NCBI GenBank assembly: GCA_003990705.1
Contig: AP018319.1
Span: forward strand, 186,001 to 250,000
Direction: 5' to 3'
From: Nostoc sp. HK-01
GTDB lineage: Bacteria > Cyanobacteriota > Cyanobacteriia > Cyanobacteriales > Nostocaceae
DNA: 64,000 nt
A program made the position numbers and the translations under genes. Every line of letters starts with the position of its first letter. Positions within the stretch are counted from its first letter, which is position 1. The notes beneath the pieces are model-generated. The model saw nothing but the letters and a program-made list of their open reading frames with translations, was not told the origin of the DNA and did no database searches. Shown one piece after another: positions 26,584 to 36,255 of this stretch.

Positions 26584-26795
26584 ATTAGCTGGTAAGTATT
26601 CAGGAGCCAGAATTCAAGAGTCAGGAGTGTTTAAAAATCAGGAGAAATATTTGAAAATCAATTTCTTAATTTTATAGATACTTATTTCTTCTGACTTCTG
26701 ACTCCTGGGTACAGAATTCTTACATTAGCTGTTTTTTATCATGACTGAGATTAAATAAATTAGATAGAATACTTTCATCAATAGGTTGCCATCAG

Positions 26796-27701
26796 ATGGG
26801 CAAAAGAAGAATGACAGACAACACCAATAATCCAACCCCTACTAAAAGCCGTAGATTAGTAATTGTGACTGGAGATAAGGGCGGTGTAGGAAAGTCTACC
26901 TTTTCTAGGGCTATGATCCAAACTTACCTCGACAACAATCAAAACTTCGCCGCGTTTGATGCTGATATGTCCAACCCACAAATCAAACGATTCTACGAAG
27001 AGGAATGTACTGTTATGCCCTTAGATATTTTTAGAAGAGGAGAAGCTGATATTTCTCTATTGGATGAACTCAAAAACTTAATTGACCCACCAGAAAAGGA
27101 CACAATTAAGTCCCCCAACAAAAATGTAAGTGAATCATCAAATCCAGACCTAACTAACTCACCTGACAAAGATGCACAACCTGTTGCTTTTGTTAGTAAG
27201 TCTTTATTTTTACTAGAATTGCCACCCCAGTCAATTCAGTTTTTTCGCTCCTTTGAAGAAGAAATGGGCTTCTTTAAAATGGTAGGTAAGAAGTTGGATA
27301 TGAGAGTCACAATGGCTACTGTAATTAATCGCACAAAGGACTCGGTTAACCAATTTATTCATTTGCGCGATTTTTGTGGAGATAAGGTCGATTACGTTGT
27401 CGTCAAGAATTTATTTTTTGGAGAAAAAGATAGATTTGAAAGGTATGACAATTATCCATTAGTTAAGGAACTCCAAAACCTTAATAAATCAATTCCAGAA
27501 ATTTATATGCCAGATTTGATTGCCCACGCTTATGATTATCTGGATGAAAATAACTTATCTTTTTCTAAGGGTATAGAACAGAGCCAGAAACTGTCTGTTC
27601 AAGGTCGAGTTGAGAAATGGATGGAGAATTTTAAAAAATCTATTGAGCCAGCTAAACACTTACTAGGACTAGCTGATGTCAACTTACAGTCCGAATCCTA
27701 A
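26796..27701 (+). CDS. ParA/MinD-like ATPase (first of two)
   Basis: A 301-residue protein, or 296 from the Met at 26811, which has AAGAAG just before it. The deviant Walker A is T-G-D-K-G-G-V-G-K-S-T with the signature Lys, followed by A-A-F-D-A-D-M-S-N-P (A' box). The centre has a polar Asn/Ser/Pro/Asp stretch (about residues 103-130) rather than a typical Walker B loop. The C-terminal half has V-V-V-K-N-L-F-F-G. It could help partition, transfer or regulation. Its end overlaps the next ATPase gene by 26 bases, so the two are translationally coupled. Confidence 0.8.
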   Translation: MGKRRMTDNTNNPTPTKSRRLVIVTGDKGGVGKSTFSRAMIQTYLDNNQNFAAFDADMSNPQIKRFYEEECTVMPLDIFRRGEADISLLDELKNLIDPPEKDTIKSPNKNVSESSNPDLTNSPDKDAQPVAFVSKSLFLLELPPQSIQFFRSFEEEMGFFKMVGKKLDMRVTMATVINRTKDSVNQFIHLRDFCGDKVDYVVVKNLFFGEKDRFERYDNYPLVKELQNLNKSIPEIYMPDLIAHAYDYLDENNLSFSKGIEQSQKLSVQGRVEKWMENFKKSIEPAKHLLGLADVNLQSES

Positions 27702-28425
27702 ACGCCTGATTATGACTGTGGGCGATTCTCGTGTGGGTAAGTCTACAGTCATGCGCTTGCTGATTGACTTATTTTGCTCTCTGGGATACCGATTGAGAGC
27801 TTACGATCACGACAACCGTAAAAGGCTCGAACCATATAAATGTCTCGTTGGGGTTGAAAGCGTCAATTTTAATGAAGGTACTGATTGGGTCATTGAAGAA
27901 CTCCGCAATGGCTATGATGTTCTAGCCGTTGATATGCCAGGACAACACATCGAAAGTATTTGCAACTACATCGACAAAGTAAACTTGTTTAAAATCTTGA
28001 GCAAGGTTGACTGGCGGCTGACTTTTGTACAACCCATTTCACACCGATTAGATTGTGTTGAATATTTATCCCAACTTATGGCTTTTGCTGGAAATCAGGC
28101 AGATTATGTAATCGTCAAAAACCAACACTTTGATCTCATGTTCAAACTTTATCAAACTTCAAGCTATCCCAAGCTTAAAGATGTAGGTGGATGTGATATT
28201 GCTTTGTCCGGCTTGAACAAGTACAGCTATGAGGCTATCGAAAGCATTGGCTTACCTTACTCACAAGTCAGGAATAACATCAAAATTTTTTCGGTTTACA
28301 GAGCATACACTTACAGGTGGCTGAACAGTTTTTATCAATCCATTCAGTCCAATTCTTTAGCCTCCGAATACTTGGGGCTGCTACAGATACGCCAACAGCA
28401 GGAGTCTGGGCATGACGATTTTTGA
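27676..28425 (+). CDS. ParA-like ATPase (second, divergent Walker A)
   Basis: A 249-residue protein overlapping the previous gene by 26 bases. The P-loop is V-G-D-S-R-V-G-K-S-T; the two positions after Asp are Ser-Arg instead of Lys-Gly, so the signature Lys of true ParA is missing while the P-loop Lys remains. Y-D-H-D-N-R-K-R follows, then V-L-A-V-D-M-P-G-Q-H as a Walker B-like strand. Y-V-I-V-K-N-Q-H-F matches a similar string in the first ATPase, suggesting ancient duplication. The pair may act as a heterodimer. Confidence 0.75.
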   Translation: MSTYSPNPKRLIMTVGDSRVGKSTVMRLLIDLFCSLGYRLRAYDHDNRKRLEPYKCLVGVESVNFNEGTDWVIEELRNGYDVLAVDMPGQHIESICNYIDKVNLFKILSKVDWRLTFVQPISHRLDCVEYLSQLMAFAGNQADYVIVKNQHFDLMFKLYQTSSYPKLKDVGGCDIALSGLNKYSYEAIESIGLPYSQVRNNIKIFSVYRAYTYRWLNSFYQSIQSNSLASEYLGLLQIRQQQESGHDDF

Positions 28426-28684
28426 ATTCAAAATTCAAAATTCACGTAGGAAGAATAAGAATTTTTTTGAATTTAAAAATCTTGGGTACAAGCTCCCACC
28501 ATAATCTTCCCTACGAGACAGTGCGCGAACGATTTGGTGAGCATTGCTGTGGACGGGTTTCTCGGCATAAAGCAACTGCTTTCCCCGTAGGATGGTCAAC
28601 AGTCTTAGTGGTGAGTCCAAGCTCCCACTAATGGTTTTTAATTTTGAATTAATAATTTTAAATTTTGAATTGGAGTGAAGCGAC

Positions 28685-29296
28685 TTGACGATTTCTAAAT
28701 ACACCGAAGCCGAAATTGACCGAATTCGAGAACTTTCTGAAGAAATCGGGTTTGACCCCAACGATCCGATGTTTCAAATTATGAGCATCCTGGGGAATTT
28801 TGAGGAGATGATGATTCAATTTCCCACCCAGATGGAAGCACTTATGGAAGCTGGGGCTTTAATGATGGACAAAAAGCTCACTGATGCTACCAAAGCTGCA
28901 CAGGTGATGCAACACTCTATTATTACTGATGCTGTACAAACCAGCCTCAAAGAAGAACTCCCGAAACTCAAGCCGACGATTTCTCTGCCTATAGAAGCAC
29001 CAAAAATTGGCAAAATCAAGCTGGGAATTTGGTCAATTGGTGGCATTCTTGGCGGCATGATTGCTGTTGGCGCAATACTTGGTTCTCTCACTACTTGGAA
29101 TGTCATATCTAACTATGTCGGCGTAAGCAATACTAACGTTACGCCTAATGACCTCAAGCTTCTAGGATGGGCTAAATCCTCCGAGGGTAGACAAGCCCGA
29201 CAACTGTTTGTTGATAATCAAGCTGATCTTGAATTCTGTCAGAAAAATAATCGATTATTGGGTCGTTGCGTGGTTAAAATCAGAAAATCAAACTAG
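28685..29296 (+). CDS. Plasmid hypothetical protein with one membrane segment, 203 aa
   Basis: It starts at TTG 28685 with GGAGTGA nine bases upstream, which decides the start. The N-terminal half is acidic and helical (E-A-E-I-D-R-I-R-E-L-S-E-E). Residues about 117-142 form a Gly/Ile-rich membrane segment, and the C-terminal 60 residues carry two Cys. I associate this layout with proteins common on cyanobacterial plasmids but cannot name a function. A small membrane protein follows after 14 bases. Confidence 0.7.
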   Translation: MTISKYTEAEIDRIRELSEEIGFDPNDPMFQIMSILGNFEEMMIQFPTQMEALMEAGALMMDKKLTDATKAAQVMQHSIITDAVQTSLKEELPKLKPTISLPIEAPKIGKIKLGIWSIGGILGGMIAVGAILGSLTTWNVISNYVGVSNTNVTPNDLKLLGWAKSSEGRQARQLFVDNQADLEFCQKNNRLLGRCVVKIRKSN

Positions 29297-29310
29297 CTAG
29301 GTATCAGAAA

Positions 29311-29544
29311 ATGCACGGCGACAAAACTATGCTAGATAAAGCCGAAAATTTTCTCGAATTCGGCATCTTTATCTGCTTAATTATCATAGCGATCGCCTCA
29401 TTGGAAACTGATTTTTGGGAGTCCGCATTCTACATCCTGTTAGCTGCAATTATTTCCCCGTTTACAAAAATCAATAAACCCCTCAAACGTTTATTGCTGG
29501 TTTCTGGTTTTTTATGGGGTGTGCGGGTGGGATATTTTAATTAG
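29311..29544 (+). CDS. Small membrane protein, 77 aa
   Basis: Two hydrophobic segments, F-G-I-F-I-C-L-I-I-I-A-I-A-S-L and A-F-Y-I-L-L-A-A-I-I, then R-L-L-L-V-S-G-F-L-W-G-V. An internal Met at 29329 is a possible start. It closely follows the 28685 gene (14 bases), so it is probably co-transcribed. It overlaps the convergent 29541 gene by four bases. No family recognised. Confidence 0.6.
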   Translation: MHGDKTMLDKAENFLEFGIFICLIIIAIASLETDFWESAFYILLAAIISPFTKINKPLKRLLLVSGFLWGVRVGYFN

Positions 29545-30356
29545 TCAAGCTCTGGCCCTTTATTAAAATCCCGTTTCGGCTGAATTTGCTTTTGTGGTAC
29601 TTGTACTTGCGGCGGTTGTTGTTGTAGCTGCTGATTATCAGCCACTATATTTTGAGTCTCTTGCTCTGTTAGATTGTCTTGTAAAATCTGAAAGTCACTC
29701 GCTCCCAATTTTTCGGCTTTAAAAGCTGGATTAGATTGATCTGGTTGTAGTTGCTTACGGTCTATGCTGAGAATTTGTTTAGTATCATCAAAGGAAAGTA
29801 AAGCTCTATAACCTTGATTTTCAAATGCACTAATTTGATTACCCAGGCTTTTACCCTTAGTAATTATTTTATCTAAAACTGCTCTAATAAAGGACTTCTT
29901 ATTTTGGTCTTGATATTGTGTCTGCTCCTGAAGAGCATTTGTTAATGCAATTGGCTTTCTAGAAAAATTATTACTTTTTTCAGTAGCAGACAACGCCGCC
30001 TTTTGAATTTCTCTGAATTGTTGAAGTTGAGTAGTTAATTTCTGGTTTGCTTGGGATTTTTGTAATTGCGGTTGTTCTAACCCAAATGAAGTTATATACT
30101 TCTGAATATATTGTGCTTTTAACTGTTGTTTATATTCTTCAGTATCCCCCTTAGATAACATTTGTCCTAATTCTTGTCGCGCTTTATCTTGACGATTAGG
30201 GTCTGTTTCTTGATGAGAATCTATTGATAAATCTTTTTGTTGAGTAGGGAATTGATTAAGTACGCGAGACAATCTCGCTATCATCATATTATCTGAGATA
30301 TCACCTGGATTTATTGCTCTAATTTTCTCCAATGTTGAAGATTGTTTGGCTGACAT
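29541..30356 (-). CDS. Gln-rich hypothetical plasmid protein, 271 aa
   Basis: A soluble helical protein with very high Gln content; the last 40 residues (Q-Q-Q-P-P-Q-V-Q-V-P-Q-K) are probably disordered. There is a central K-S-F-I-R-A-V-L-D-K-I-I-T-K-G-K segment followed by Y-R-A-L-L-S-F-D-D. It lies 32 bases downstream of the primase-like gene on the same strand, so the two are likely in one operon. No recognised domain. Confidence 0.65.
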   Translation of the reverse strand: MSAKQSSTLEKIRAINPGDISDNMMIARLSRVLNQFPTQQKDLSIDSHQETDPNRQDKARQELGQMLSKGDTEEYKQQLKAQYIQKYITSFGLEQPQLQKSQANQKLTTQLQQFREIQKAALSATEKSNNFSRKPIALTNALQEQTQYQDQNKKSFIRAVLDKIITKGKSLGNQISAFENQGYRALLSFDDTKQILSIDRKQLQPDQSNPAFKAEKLGASDFQILQDNLTEQETQNIVADNQQLQQQPPQVQVPQKQIQPKRDFNKGPELD

Positions 30357-30388
30357 AACTTTTATCTGTATGGCATCAATGATATTAA

Positions 30389-32914
30389 TTATAGTTCGAC
30401 TTCACTATCTTTACACTTATGATTTTGACAAAATTTAGGTCTAGCTTGTGATGGAGAATATTCTAGCTGTACTCTTTTAGCTATTAATTTGAGATTTTCT
30501 ATATCCTGCTGTCCAATATTCATTATCAGGGCTTCGTTTGTTGTTGAGTTAATTTTTACTGCTTCTCTCTCTAACCCATCATTTTCTCTTTTAAAGAGCT
30601 TAACAAATAATTCTCCGGTAGATTGATTAATTTGGGATTTAATTCGGTAATTTCCTATTTGTAAATGTTGAGATTGGGCAGTTTTTAATGAATAACTTAA
30701 CAATTGAGACACTTGGGTTATTTCTAGCCTCTTAATCACTGCTTGAGTGCCTAGTGGGGCTAAAGAATCTAGTTGAGTTTTTAGCGTTATCGCATCTTCA
30801 TAAAATGATGGTAACTTTTCTACTGTTTTGAATTTATCATTCACCTTGAGAAATTCCTGACGCTCTACCATCAGCATTTTTTCCGGTTTTTTGGTAATTA
30901 CTGCTTTTCCTTTTTTATCAATCTCAAACTGCATCAATGGATTTGAGAAATAGCTATTTTGCTCATCATCAGCGCGGTGAATGCTATAAGTATCACGAAA
31001 TTTTCTCACACTAAAAGCTTCACTCCTGTAAACCGTGCTGCTATCATCTAATTCCACTGCGTAATTATCTAAAAGTTTCTTAGCTATTAAAGCAATATCT
31101 TTATTTTCTTTTTCTATTAATAATTTTCTGGGAATTGTTAGCGCATAATTTGGTACTTTCTGCTGGTTAGCCCAGTATTGAGAAGCACCAGTTACAGGCT
31201 GATGAACTTCGCTAGGGGACTGGGGGGCTGAAGAGAAGGAAGAGGCAGAGGGACAGGGGTGCGCTTGTGCAGGGGAGAAAGTACCTTCATTTCCCCCCTG
31301 CTCTCTTGCTCCCCTTCCCCCCTGCTGTTTTGCTTCGGCAGGAGTTTGAGGAATAGCTTGTGCGATTTCTTCTTCTTTTAAGTTAGCTGGATTTGATGTC
31401 ACAGTTCCATCTAACTGCTTTTCATACAGATTCAAAATTTGTCCATTTTTCAGTTTGATTAAGAATCTCAAATCAAGCGGCGGATTATTTTTATACCATT
31501 CTTCTAACAGTTGAGCTTTCGAGACTAAATCTTGAAGCTTTTCACTGCCATTATTCACAATAAAATCATCTACACCTTTATCCGGCCCTGGTAAAGTAAT
31601 CACGCTCACATTAGCCCCGGCTCGTTGCAATAATAACCCGGTTTTTAATAAAGCTTTATGAACATTGACAATGGTTTTTGGCTTCGGATCGTGGTCAAAG
31701 CATAATTTGATGTCTCTACCAGGAGTGGCAAACATTGCAAATTCTTCACGTAACTGTACTGGAATTGGATTTGATTGCTCATCTTTCGTCCGATAGCCAG
31801 CATTTATCCCTGGTAATCCTATCGCTGCATGACCCTGTGACAATAAACTTGCTGCTTTTTTGGCTCCCTCTGTCACAATAATCGGTACATCATGTTTCCA
31901 TACACAGTACCAAAATCCACTCCGGCGATCGCACTCGCTTGGTGTCACACCTGCCTTTTGATAAATTAGATTAGCAATATCATCTGGCACATCCAGCAAA
32001 AAAATACTTAATGGTGTTTTTGGTGGATGCTCGTATTTAATAAATTCCTTTGGTTTATTCTTTTCGAGAGGACGGCTGGACGGCTGTTTATCATCTTGCC
32101 AGAACTTAAAATAACTTTGAGAGTCATTCTTTTGCTCAGGTTTTTCTCTCTTGTGGTTGGGTTTCAAGCAACCCCAAAGCTTTTGAGGTGGCACTTCTCC
32201 TGACTTGAGCGCGGGGAATGAGCGTGGATCTACCCCTGCATTACACCACCAGCCGCCTTGCTCAATATGAGAATATGTCTTTATATTCTTCAACCGCCCA
32301 TCGTTCCGTCGCTCAAGACTTTTGCTATACATCAAATATTCCCAAGCTTGGTTCACCCCTTCAACCGAATCGTGATGCAAGCTTTTGAAATTACGAGCAG
32401 CAATCTCCGGCTTAACCGCACTATTGACTACTATTTCATGCCAGTGTTCAGGATCTATATGTTCTGGGGGAGGAACGGGAATTGTTTCACTCTCCTGGTG
32501 GATTGTCTGCACTTGGGGAGTCGAGCTTGAGGAAGCTTGTTCTGCCTGGGGTGCTGCTCCGGTAGCTGATTCTTCTTTCTGAGGCGTGACAAGAGTGGGC
32601 GTTTGTTCTGCTTGCACCCTTGATGAAGGGACTGATTCTTCTGCTTCTAAATCAGCCTCCTCATTCCATCCGGTGTCAGTCAATGGGTCAATTTCTGACC
32701 ACACATACGCTCCTGACTCATCCTGCTTTAGTACAAATGTATTATAACCGATCTCAATTTTCGCTTGCTTGTCCCACTCGTATTGCAGCCGCTCCATTGC
32801 TGCTTCTATCAATGGCACAACTGCTTTTTTCCATATTTGACGAGTTTGTTGTAAATCCTGCCTTGTGAACAAGATGTAATCACTTGTTAAATTAACACTC
32901 CGTTCATCAAACAT
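30389..32914 (-). CDS. DUF3854/TOPRIM-type primase-like plasmid protein, 841 aa
   Basis: The central region (about 305-470) carries P-I-I-V-T-E-G-A-K-K-A-A-S-L-L (TOPRIM Glu), A-A-I-G-L-P-G-I-N-A-G-Y, then D-I-K-L-C-F-D-H-D-P-K-P (Asp-x-Asp) and G-V-D-D-F-I. This is the DUF3854 pattern found in large plasmid primase/replication proteins. Before it, a G-G-W-W-C-N-A-G-V-D-P segment follows an acidic low-complexity linker. The C-terminal 300 residues are of unknown fold. A low-complexity insert at about 31210-31330, built of GGGAGCAGGG-like repeats in frame, looks acquired. It may prime or initiate plasmid replication. Start is the ATG at 32912-32914. Confidence 0.75.
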   Translation of the reverse strand: MFDERSVNLTSDYILFTRQDLQQTRQIWKKAVVPLIEAAMERLQYEWDKQAKIEIGYNTFVLKQDESGAYVWSEIDPLTDTGWNEEADLEAEESVPSSRVQAEQTPTLVTPQKEESATGAAPQAEQASSSSTPQVQTIHQESETIPVPPPEHIDPEHWHEIVVNSAVKPEIAARNFKSLHHDSVEGVNQAWEYLMYSKSLERRNDGRLKNIKTYSHIEQGGWWCNAGVDPRSFPALKSGEVPPQKLWGCLKPNHKREKPEQKNDSQSYFKFWQDDKQPSSRPLEKNKPKEFIKYEHPPKTPLSIFLLDVPDDIANLIYQKAGVTPSECDRRSGFWYCVWKHDVPIIVTEGAKKAASLLSQGHAAIGLPGINAGYRTKDEQSNPIPVQLREEFAMFATPGRDIKLCFDHDPKPKTIVNVHKALLKTGLLLQRAGANVSVITLPGPDKGVDDFIVNNGSEKLQDLVSKAQLLEEWYKNNPPLDLRFLIKLKNGQILNLYEKQLDGTVTSNPANLKEEEIAQAIPQTPAEAKQQGGRGAREQGGNEGTFSPAQAHPCPSASSFSSAPQSPSEVHQPVTGASQYWANQQKVPNYALTIPRKLLIEKENKDIALIAKKLLDNYAVELDDSSTVYRSEAFSVRKFRDTYSIHRADDEQNSYFSNPLMQFEIDKKGKAVITKKPEKMLMVERQEFLKVNDKFKTVEKLPSFYEDAITLKTQLDSLAPLGTQAVIKRLEITQVSQLLSYSLKTAQSQHLQIGNYRIKSQINQSTGELFVKLFKRENDGLEREAVKINSTTNEALIMNIGQQDIENLKLIAKRVQLEYSPSQARPKFCQNHKCKDSEVEL

Positions 32915-32969
32915 AGGAATTGTTTAAATATTAATCGTAAACATTCAGCACATAGGAAAAGACGTTTAC

Positions 32970-33425
32970 CTACTTACACATCTGTGTGTAGGCTCTGTGC
33001 AGCATTTTATATTGCCTTCTACTTGCTTTTAAGCACTTTAAGTCTATAATTTTTGTCTCAGATATTACCCGATTTAAAATAATTTCTATTTGTGCATAAT
33101 CTGAACTATAAGTAATAAAGGCTATATATTGCAAATCATTCCAACCTATATCTTTCAGATATTTATCTAGCAATTGCTGATAATTTTCTTCTTGAGATAC
33201 ATTTTGGATATCTTTAAATATTAGTTTGACATATATCCCAAACTTCTTGAGCCTTGGTCTGAGTTTAGACCGCTTATTAAACGTATTAACAATGTACGGG
33301 GTTGCTTCTCCAACATTTACTAAATTTGCCATTAATCTTTGCTGCTTTCTATCCAATTTATTAATAAGAAGAAAATCTGTAAGAGCAGATTCTATAATTA
33401 TCACTTCCACCCTCAACCAACTCAC
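32970..33425 (-). CDS. Hypothetical protein, 151 aa
   Basis: A basic protein (many Lys/Arg) with no membrane segment. It contains L-I-N-K-L-D-R-K-Q-Q-R-L-M-A-N-L-V-N and a C-terminal L-K-A-S-R-R-Q-Y-K-M-L-H-R-A-Y. The first segment suggests a DNA-binding helical N-terminus. It sits between the coupling protein gene and the primase-like gene on the same strand. I do not recognise it. Confidence 0.55.
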   Translation of the reverse strand: MSWLRVEVIIIESALTDFLLINKLDRKQQRLMANLVNVGEATPYIVNTFNKRSKLRPRLKKFGIYVKLIFKDIQNVSQEENYQQLLDKYLKDIGWNDLQYIAFITYSSDYAQIEIILNRVISETKIIDLKCLKASRRQYKMLHRAYTQMCK

Positions 33426-33503
33426 TAAAGTTATGTAATATACAGTGAATTTTTGAATTCAAAATTCAAAATTAATAAAAAAATTTAAGTTATTAATTCC
33501 GCC

Positions 33504-33534
33504 TTCCGACCTCCGACCTCCGACCTCCGACCTC
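33504..33534. repeat. CCGACCT heptamer tandem repeat (STRR)
   Basis: Four head-to-tail copies of TCCGACC/CCGACCT lie immediately downstream of the coupling protein stop. The same heptamer array is found at 54511-54537 (inverse) and 55007-55040. Short tandem heptamers of this kind are a hallmark of Nostoc/Anabaena genomes. Confidence 0.85.
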
Positions 33535-34628
33535 TAAAGCATTGATCTCATCCCATCAACGGGTAATGCTTCTACTCCTGCTTCTACTGGTTCTTGGGGA
33601 ATAGGCAAGCGGCGATCTACTTCTTTTATTCTGATATCTAAGTCTTGCTGTGTTGGATATTTTTGAGTGCTATGCAGTGCCATATTCTTTACTAATTTTT
33701 GCCACTTTTGTTGATTGTATTGTTCAATATTGTCCGCATAAGCACCAATTTTTATCGTTTTTAACAACGGCACTGAACCTTCTTCTTTGTTGGCATACGC
33801 CGGATTAATAAATACACATTTACCAGCAGGTAACTTCAAAAATTGCGCTGATTCAAATAATTTTTTAGTTTTTTCTTGTTCACTAGTTGTTGTACTCGGT
33901 TTACCACCTCCTGTTGACCTACTAGAGTGCTTGTACTTAATTTCTTCATCTCCCAAGAAGCTGGAGAATAATTGTGCTGATTCATTTTCACCAGGATTAA
34001 ACACAAACTTAGTGCTACAAGCCCCCAGGATAGTTTTCGCTACTTCTTTGCCGTAGTTCTTTTCTAACTGCCCCATGTTCTGCCAGCCCAGGATGCCACA
34101 GAATCCTTCACTTCGTGACTCGTTGAGCCATCTATATAAATCCGGCAAATAAATCGACGGTAATTCATCTAGTGCAACGATTAATGGCCCAGAATCCACT
34201 CGTTTAGAAGCAATATTCCGCGCTATTGTCATGTGCAGGATGCTCGTCATCAAAGGCGCAACTGCATCTCGACGTTCACGGTCTAGCCCAAAGATAATCA
34301 TCTGCTTTCGCTTGATTTCTAGTGGCAGGGTAGTTTTACCGACAAAACACCCCAGTGTGTTTTTCGCCATGAATCGAGTAAACATTAGGCTGGCGGTCGC
34401 TGTAATCCCGGCCACCGTCTTTTCAGAAGCCGCAGAACTGAACAGTTGACCGAACGCTATCCTAATCCAGGGATTTAGTGATGCCCCCATCAGTCGGTTA
34501 ATCATTTGTTCGCTAGAAAGAATGGCAGCAGCAGTCATTATGTCTGCATATTCCCCAAACTCTTTAGTCAGCATCAATATCGCTTGGGTTAGTTGATCCC
34601 CTGAAGGGCCAAAGAATCCATCTTCACT
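33534..34628 (-). pseudogene. VirD4/TraG-type coupling protein, C-terminal part
   Basis: This is the 3' part of the type IV coupling ATPase, split from its P-loop half by the 34629-36720 transposon. It begins in frame after the duplication with D-G-F-F-G-P-S-G-D-Q-L-T. It contains I-I-F-G-L-D-R, the Walker B-type L-I-V-A-L-D-E-L-P-S-I, and G-F-C-G-I-L-G-W-Q-N-M-G-Q-L, the typical Gln-rich block. The Met at 34748 used by a naive ORF lies within the transposon. Joined to 36721-37407 it gives about 590 residues, normal for VirD4/TraG. In its current state the ATPase is non-functional. Confidence 0.88.
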
Positions 34629-34661
34629 CTGACTTTTCACGGGATGTGGAAAAGGGAAGGT

Positions 34662-34686
34662 GGTTCGCGTAAGACTTACGCGAACC
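34662..34686. repeat. Perfect 25-bp palindrome in transposon left end
   Basis: GGTTCGCGTAAG-A-CTTACGCGAACC is a perfect hairpin 33 bases inside the left end. Related hairpins are at 36216-36236 (TTCGCG...CGCGAA, between the two genes) and 36664-36686 (right end). They could bind transposase or the passenger protein, or block readthrough from outside. Confidence 0.8.
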
Positions 34687-34748
34687 AATGCTAGAGAATT
34701 AACTTGTGATTTTAGATATTGTCGTGGTAGGTGTGTAAATGAGCGCAA

Positions 34749-36170
34749 ATGAAAATATTAGAAAAGAACCTGTATGGGGAGTGTAACTTTGGAGACAAAC
34801 GTTTAACTCAACGAGCAGCATCAATAGGTGAACTTTTATCGGTAAAATATGGTCAGCCTTTATCAAAAATATTTAAAACTGCCAGTGACCTCAAGCGTGG
34901 TTACGAATTTTTCTCGAATCCAAAAACCAGTTTTGAAAAGTTGACTCAACCTTATTTTAAACAAACAGCCCAAGAAATAAACGGCACTCCTGTAGTGTTA
35001 GCTGTAGGAGATACAACTTTTTTAGATTACAAAAAAATATTAGATAAAAGAGAAGAATACGGCCCAATAGGTAATGGCGGAAATGGATTAATTCTACACA
35101 GTTGTTTAGCTTTAGAGCCTGATTTTGGACAACCTTTAGGGCTATTGTGGGAGAAGCTGTGGCATAGAGAGCATAAAGCACCACAACCGAGTAATGAAAC
35201 TCAAGAACTTAAAGAAGATCGTCTAAAAAAAGAGCGAAAAGCTAAGAGAAATAAAGAATTTAAAGAAAAAGAATCTTATCGATGGGTTGAAGCTTTCTCA
35301 AAGATAGAAAAACAATTTTCTGAGTTAGAAATTCCAGTAGGGGGATTATCATCGAAGATAATTCATGTTTTTGATAGAGAAGGCGATATTGCAGAAGTAT
35401 TCGCTCAAATCAGTCAAACTAAAAATGCAGGTGTAGTAGTCAGGGCGGCACACAACCGTTGTTTAGAAGGCGAAAATGGTCATCTATGGTCATACGTAAA
35501 TTCCACTCCCGTCCAGTTTGTTAAAGACGTTGAACTAGTCGAAACCAAAAAACGTCATGCCAGAACTGCCACCTTAGAAGTTAGATATTGTCCAGTATCA
35601 ATTAGTCCTCCCGCACGGCTAAAAAATCAAGGCAGTTTTCATGTTTATGCAGTCTATGCCAGAGAAATTAATTGTCCAGAAAATGGTGAACCAGTAGAGT
35701 GGATGCTACTAACTACTGAGCTAGTTGATTCGGAGCAATCAGCAACTCAAATTCTCCGTTGGTATACGTACCGTTGGCGGGTTGAAGAGTATCATAAGAT
35801 TCTAAAATCTGGTTGCCAAGCTGAAAGCTATCGATTAGCTGGTGAAAGTATGTCAACAATGTTGGGATTTTTAACTGTGATTGCCGCGCAGTTATTACGA
35901 ATGACATATTTGTACCGTAACTGTCCGCATCTTGACGCTAGTGTGGTGTTAACAAAAGAACAAATGGATGTATTGATAGCTAGTAGCCCACCTAAACTGA
36001 AAAAAGATATCGAATTTACTGTTGACTGGGCAATCCGCGCTATCGCCCGCCTGGGAGGATACCTAGAACATCGGAAAAACAGTGCCATCGGTATACAAGT
36101 TTTATGGAGAGGTTGGTTAGAGTTAGAAACCTTGTGCCAAGGTTGGCTACTACACCAAAATCTTAAATAA
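34749..36170 (+). CDS. IS4-family (Tn5/IS50-like) transposase
   Basis: A 473-residue protein. The N-terminal DNA-binding region, F-G-D-K-R-L-T-Q-R-A, resembles the IS50/Tn5 transposase start. Catalytic blocks are V-L-A-V-G-D-T-T-F-L-D (first Asp), I-I-H-V-F-D-R-E-G-D (second Asp, with D-R-E-G-D as in Tn5), and the IS4 signature Y-T-Y-R-W-R-V-E-E-Y-H-K-I-L-K with the catalytic Glu (Y-R-E-K motif region). The C-terminal helices match Tn5-type dimerisation. The frame is intact, so the element may still move. Confidence 0.93.
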   Translation: MKILEKNLYGECNFGDKRLTQRAASIGELLSVKYGQPLSKIFKTASDLKRGYEFFSNPKTSFEKLTQPYFKQTAQEINGTPVVLAVGDTTFLDYKKILDKREEYGPIGNGGNGLILHSCLALEPDFGQPLGLLWEKLWHREHKAPQPSNETQELKEDRLKKERKAKRNKEFKEKESYRWVEAFSKIEKQFSELEIPVGGLSSKIIHVFDREGDIAEVFAQISQTKNAGVVVRAAHNRCLEGENGHLWSYVNSTPVQFVKDVELVETKKRHARTATLEVRYCPVSISPPARLKNQGSFHVYAVYAREINCPENGEPVEWMLLTTELVDSEQSATQILRWYTYRWRVEEYHKILKSGCQAESYRLAGESMSTMLGFLTVIAAQLLRMTYLYRNCPHLDASVVLTKEQMDVLIASSPPKLKKDIEFTVDWAIRAIARLGGYLEHRKNSAIGIQVLWRGWLELETLCQGWLLHQNLK

Positions 36171-36255
36171 TGCGTTCCAAAAGCTAAACACCTGCCTGAT
36201 TCCATCAGAAAATAATTCGCGGATATTATACGCGAACCAAATCGGAGTGTGTTAT

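Noticed and set aside
32258-32868. Plus-strand ORFs opposite the primase-like gene
   Set aside because: All lie antisense to a long coding frame, are low-complexity translations and have no support.
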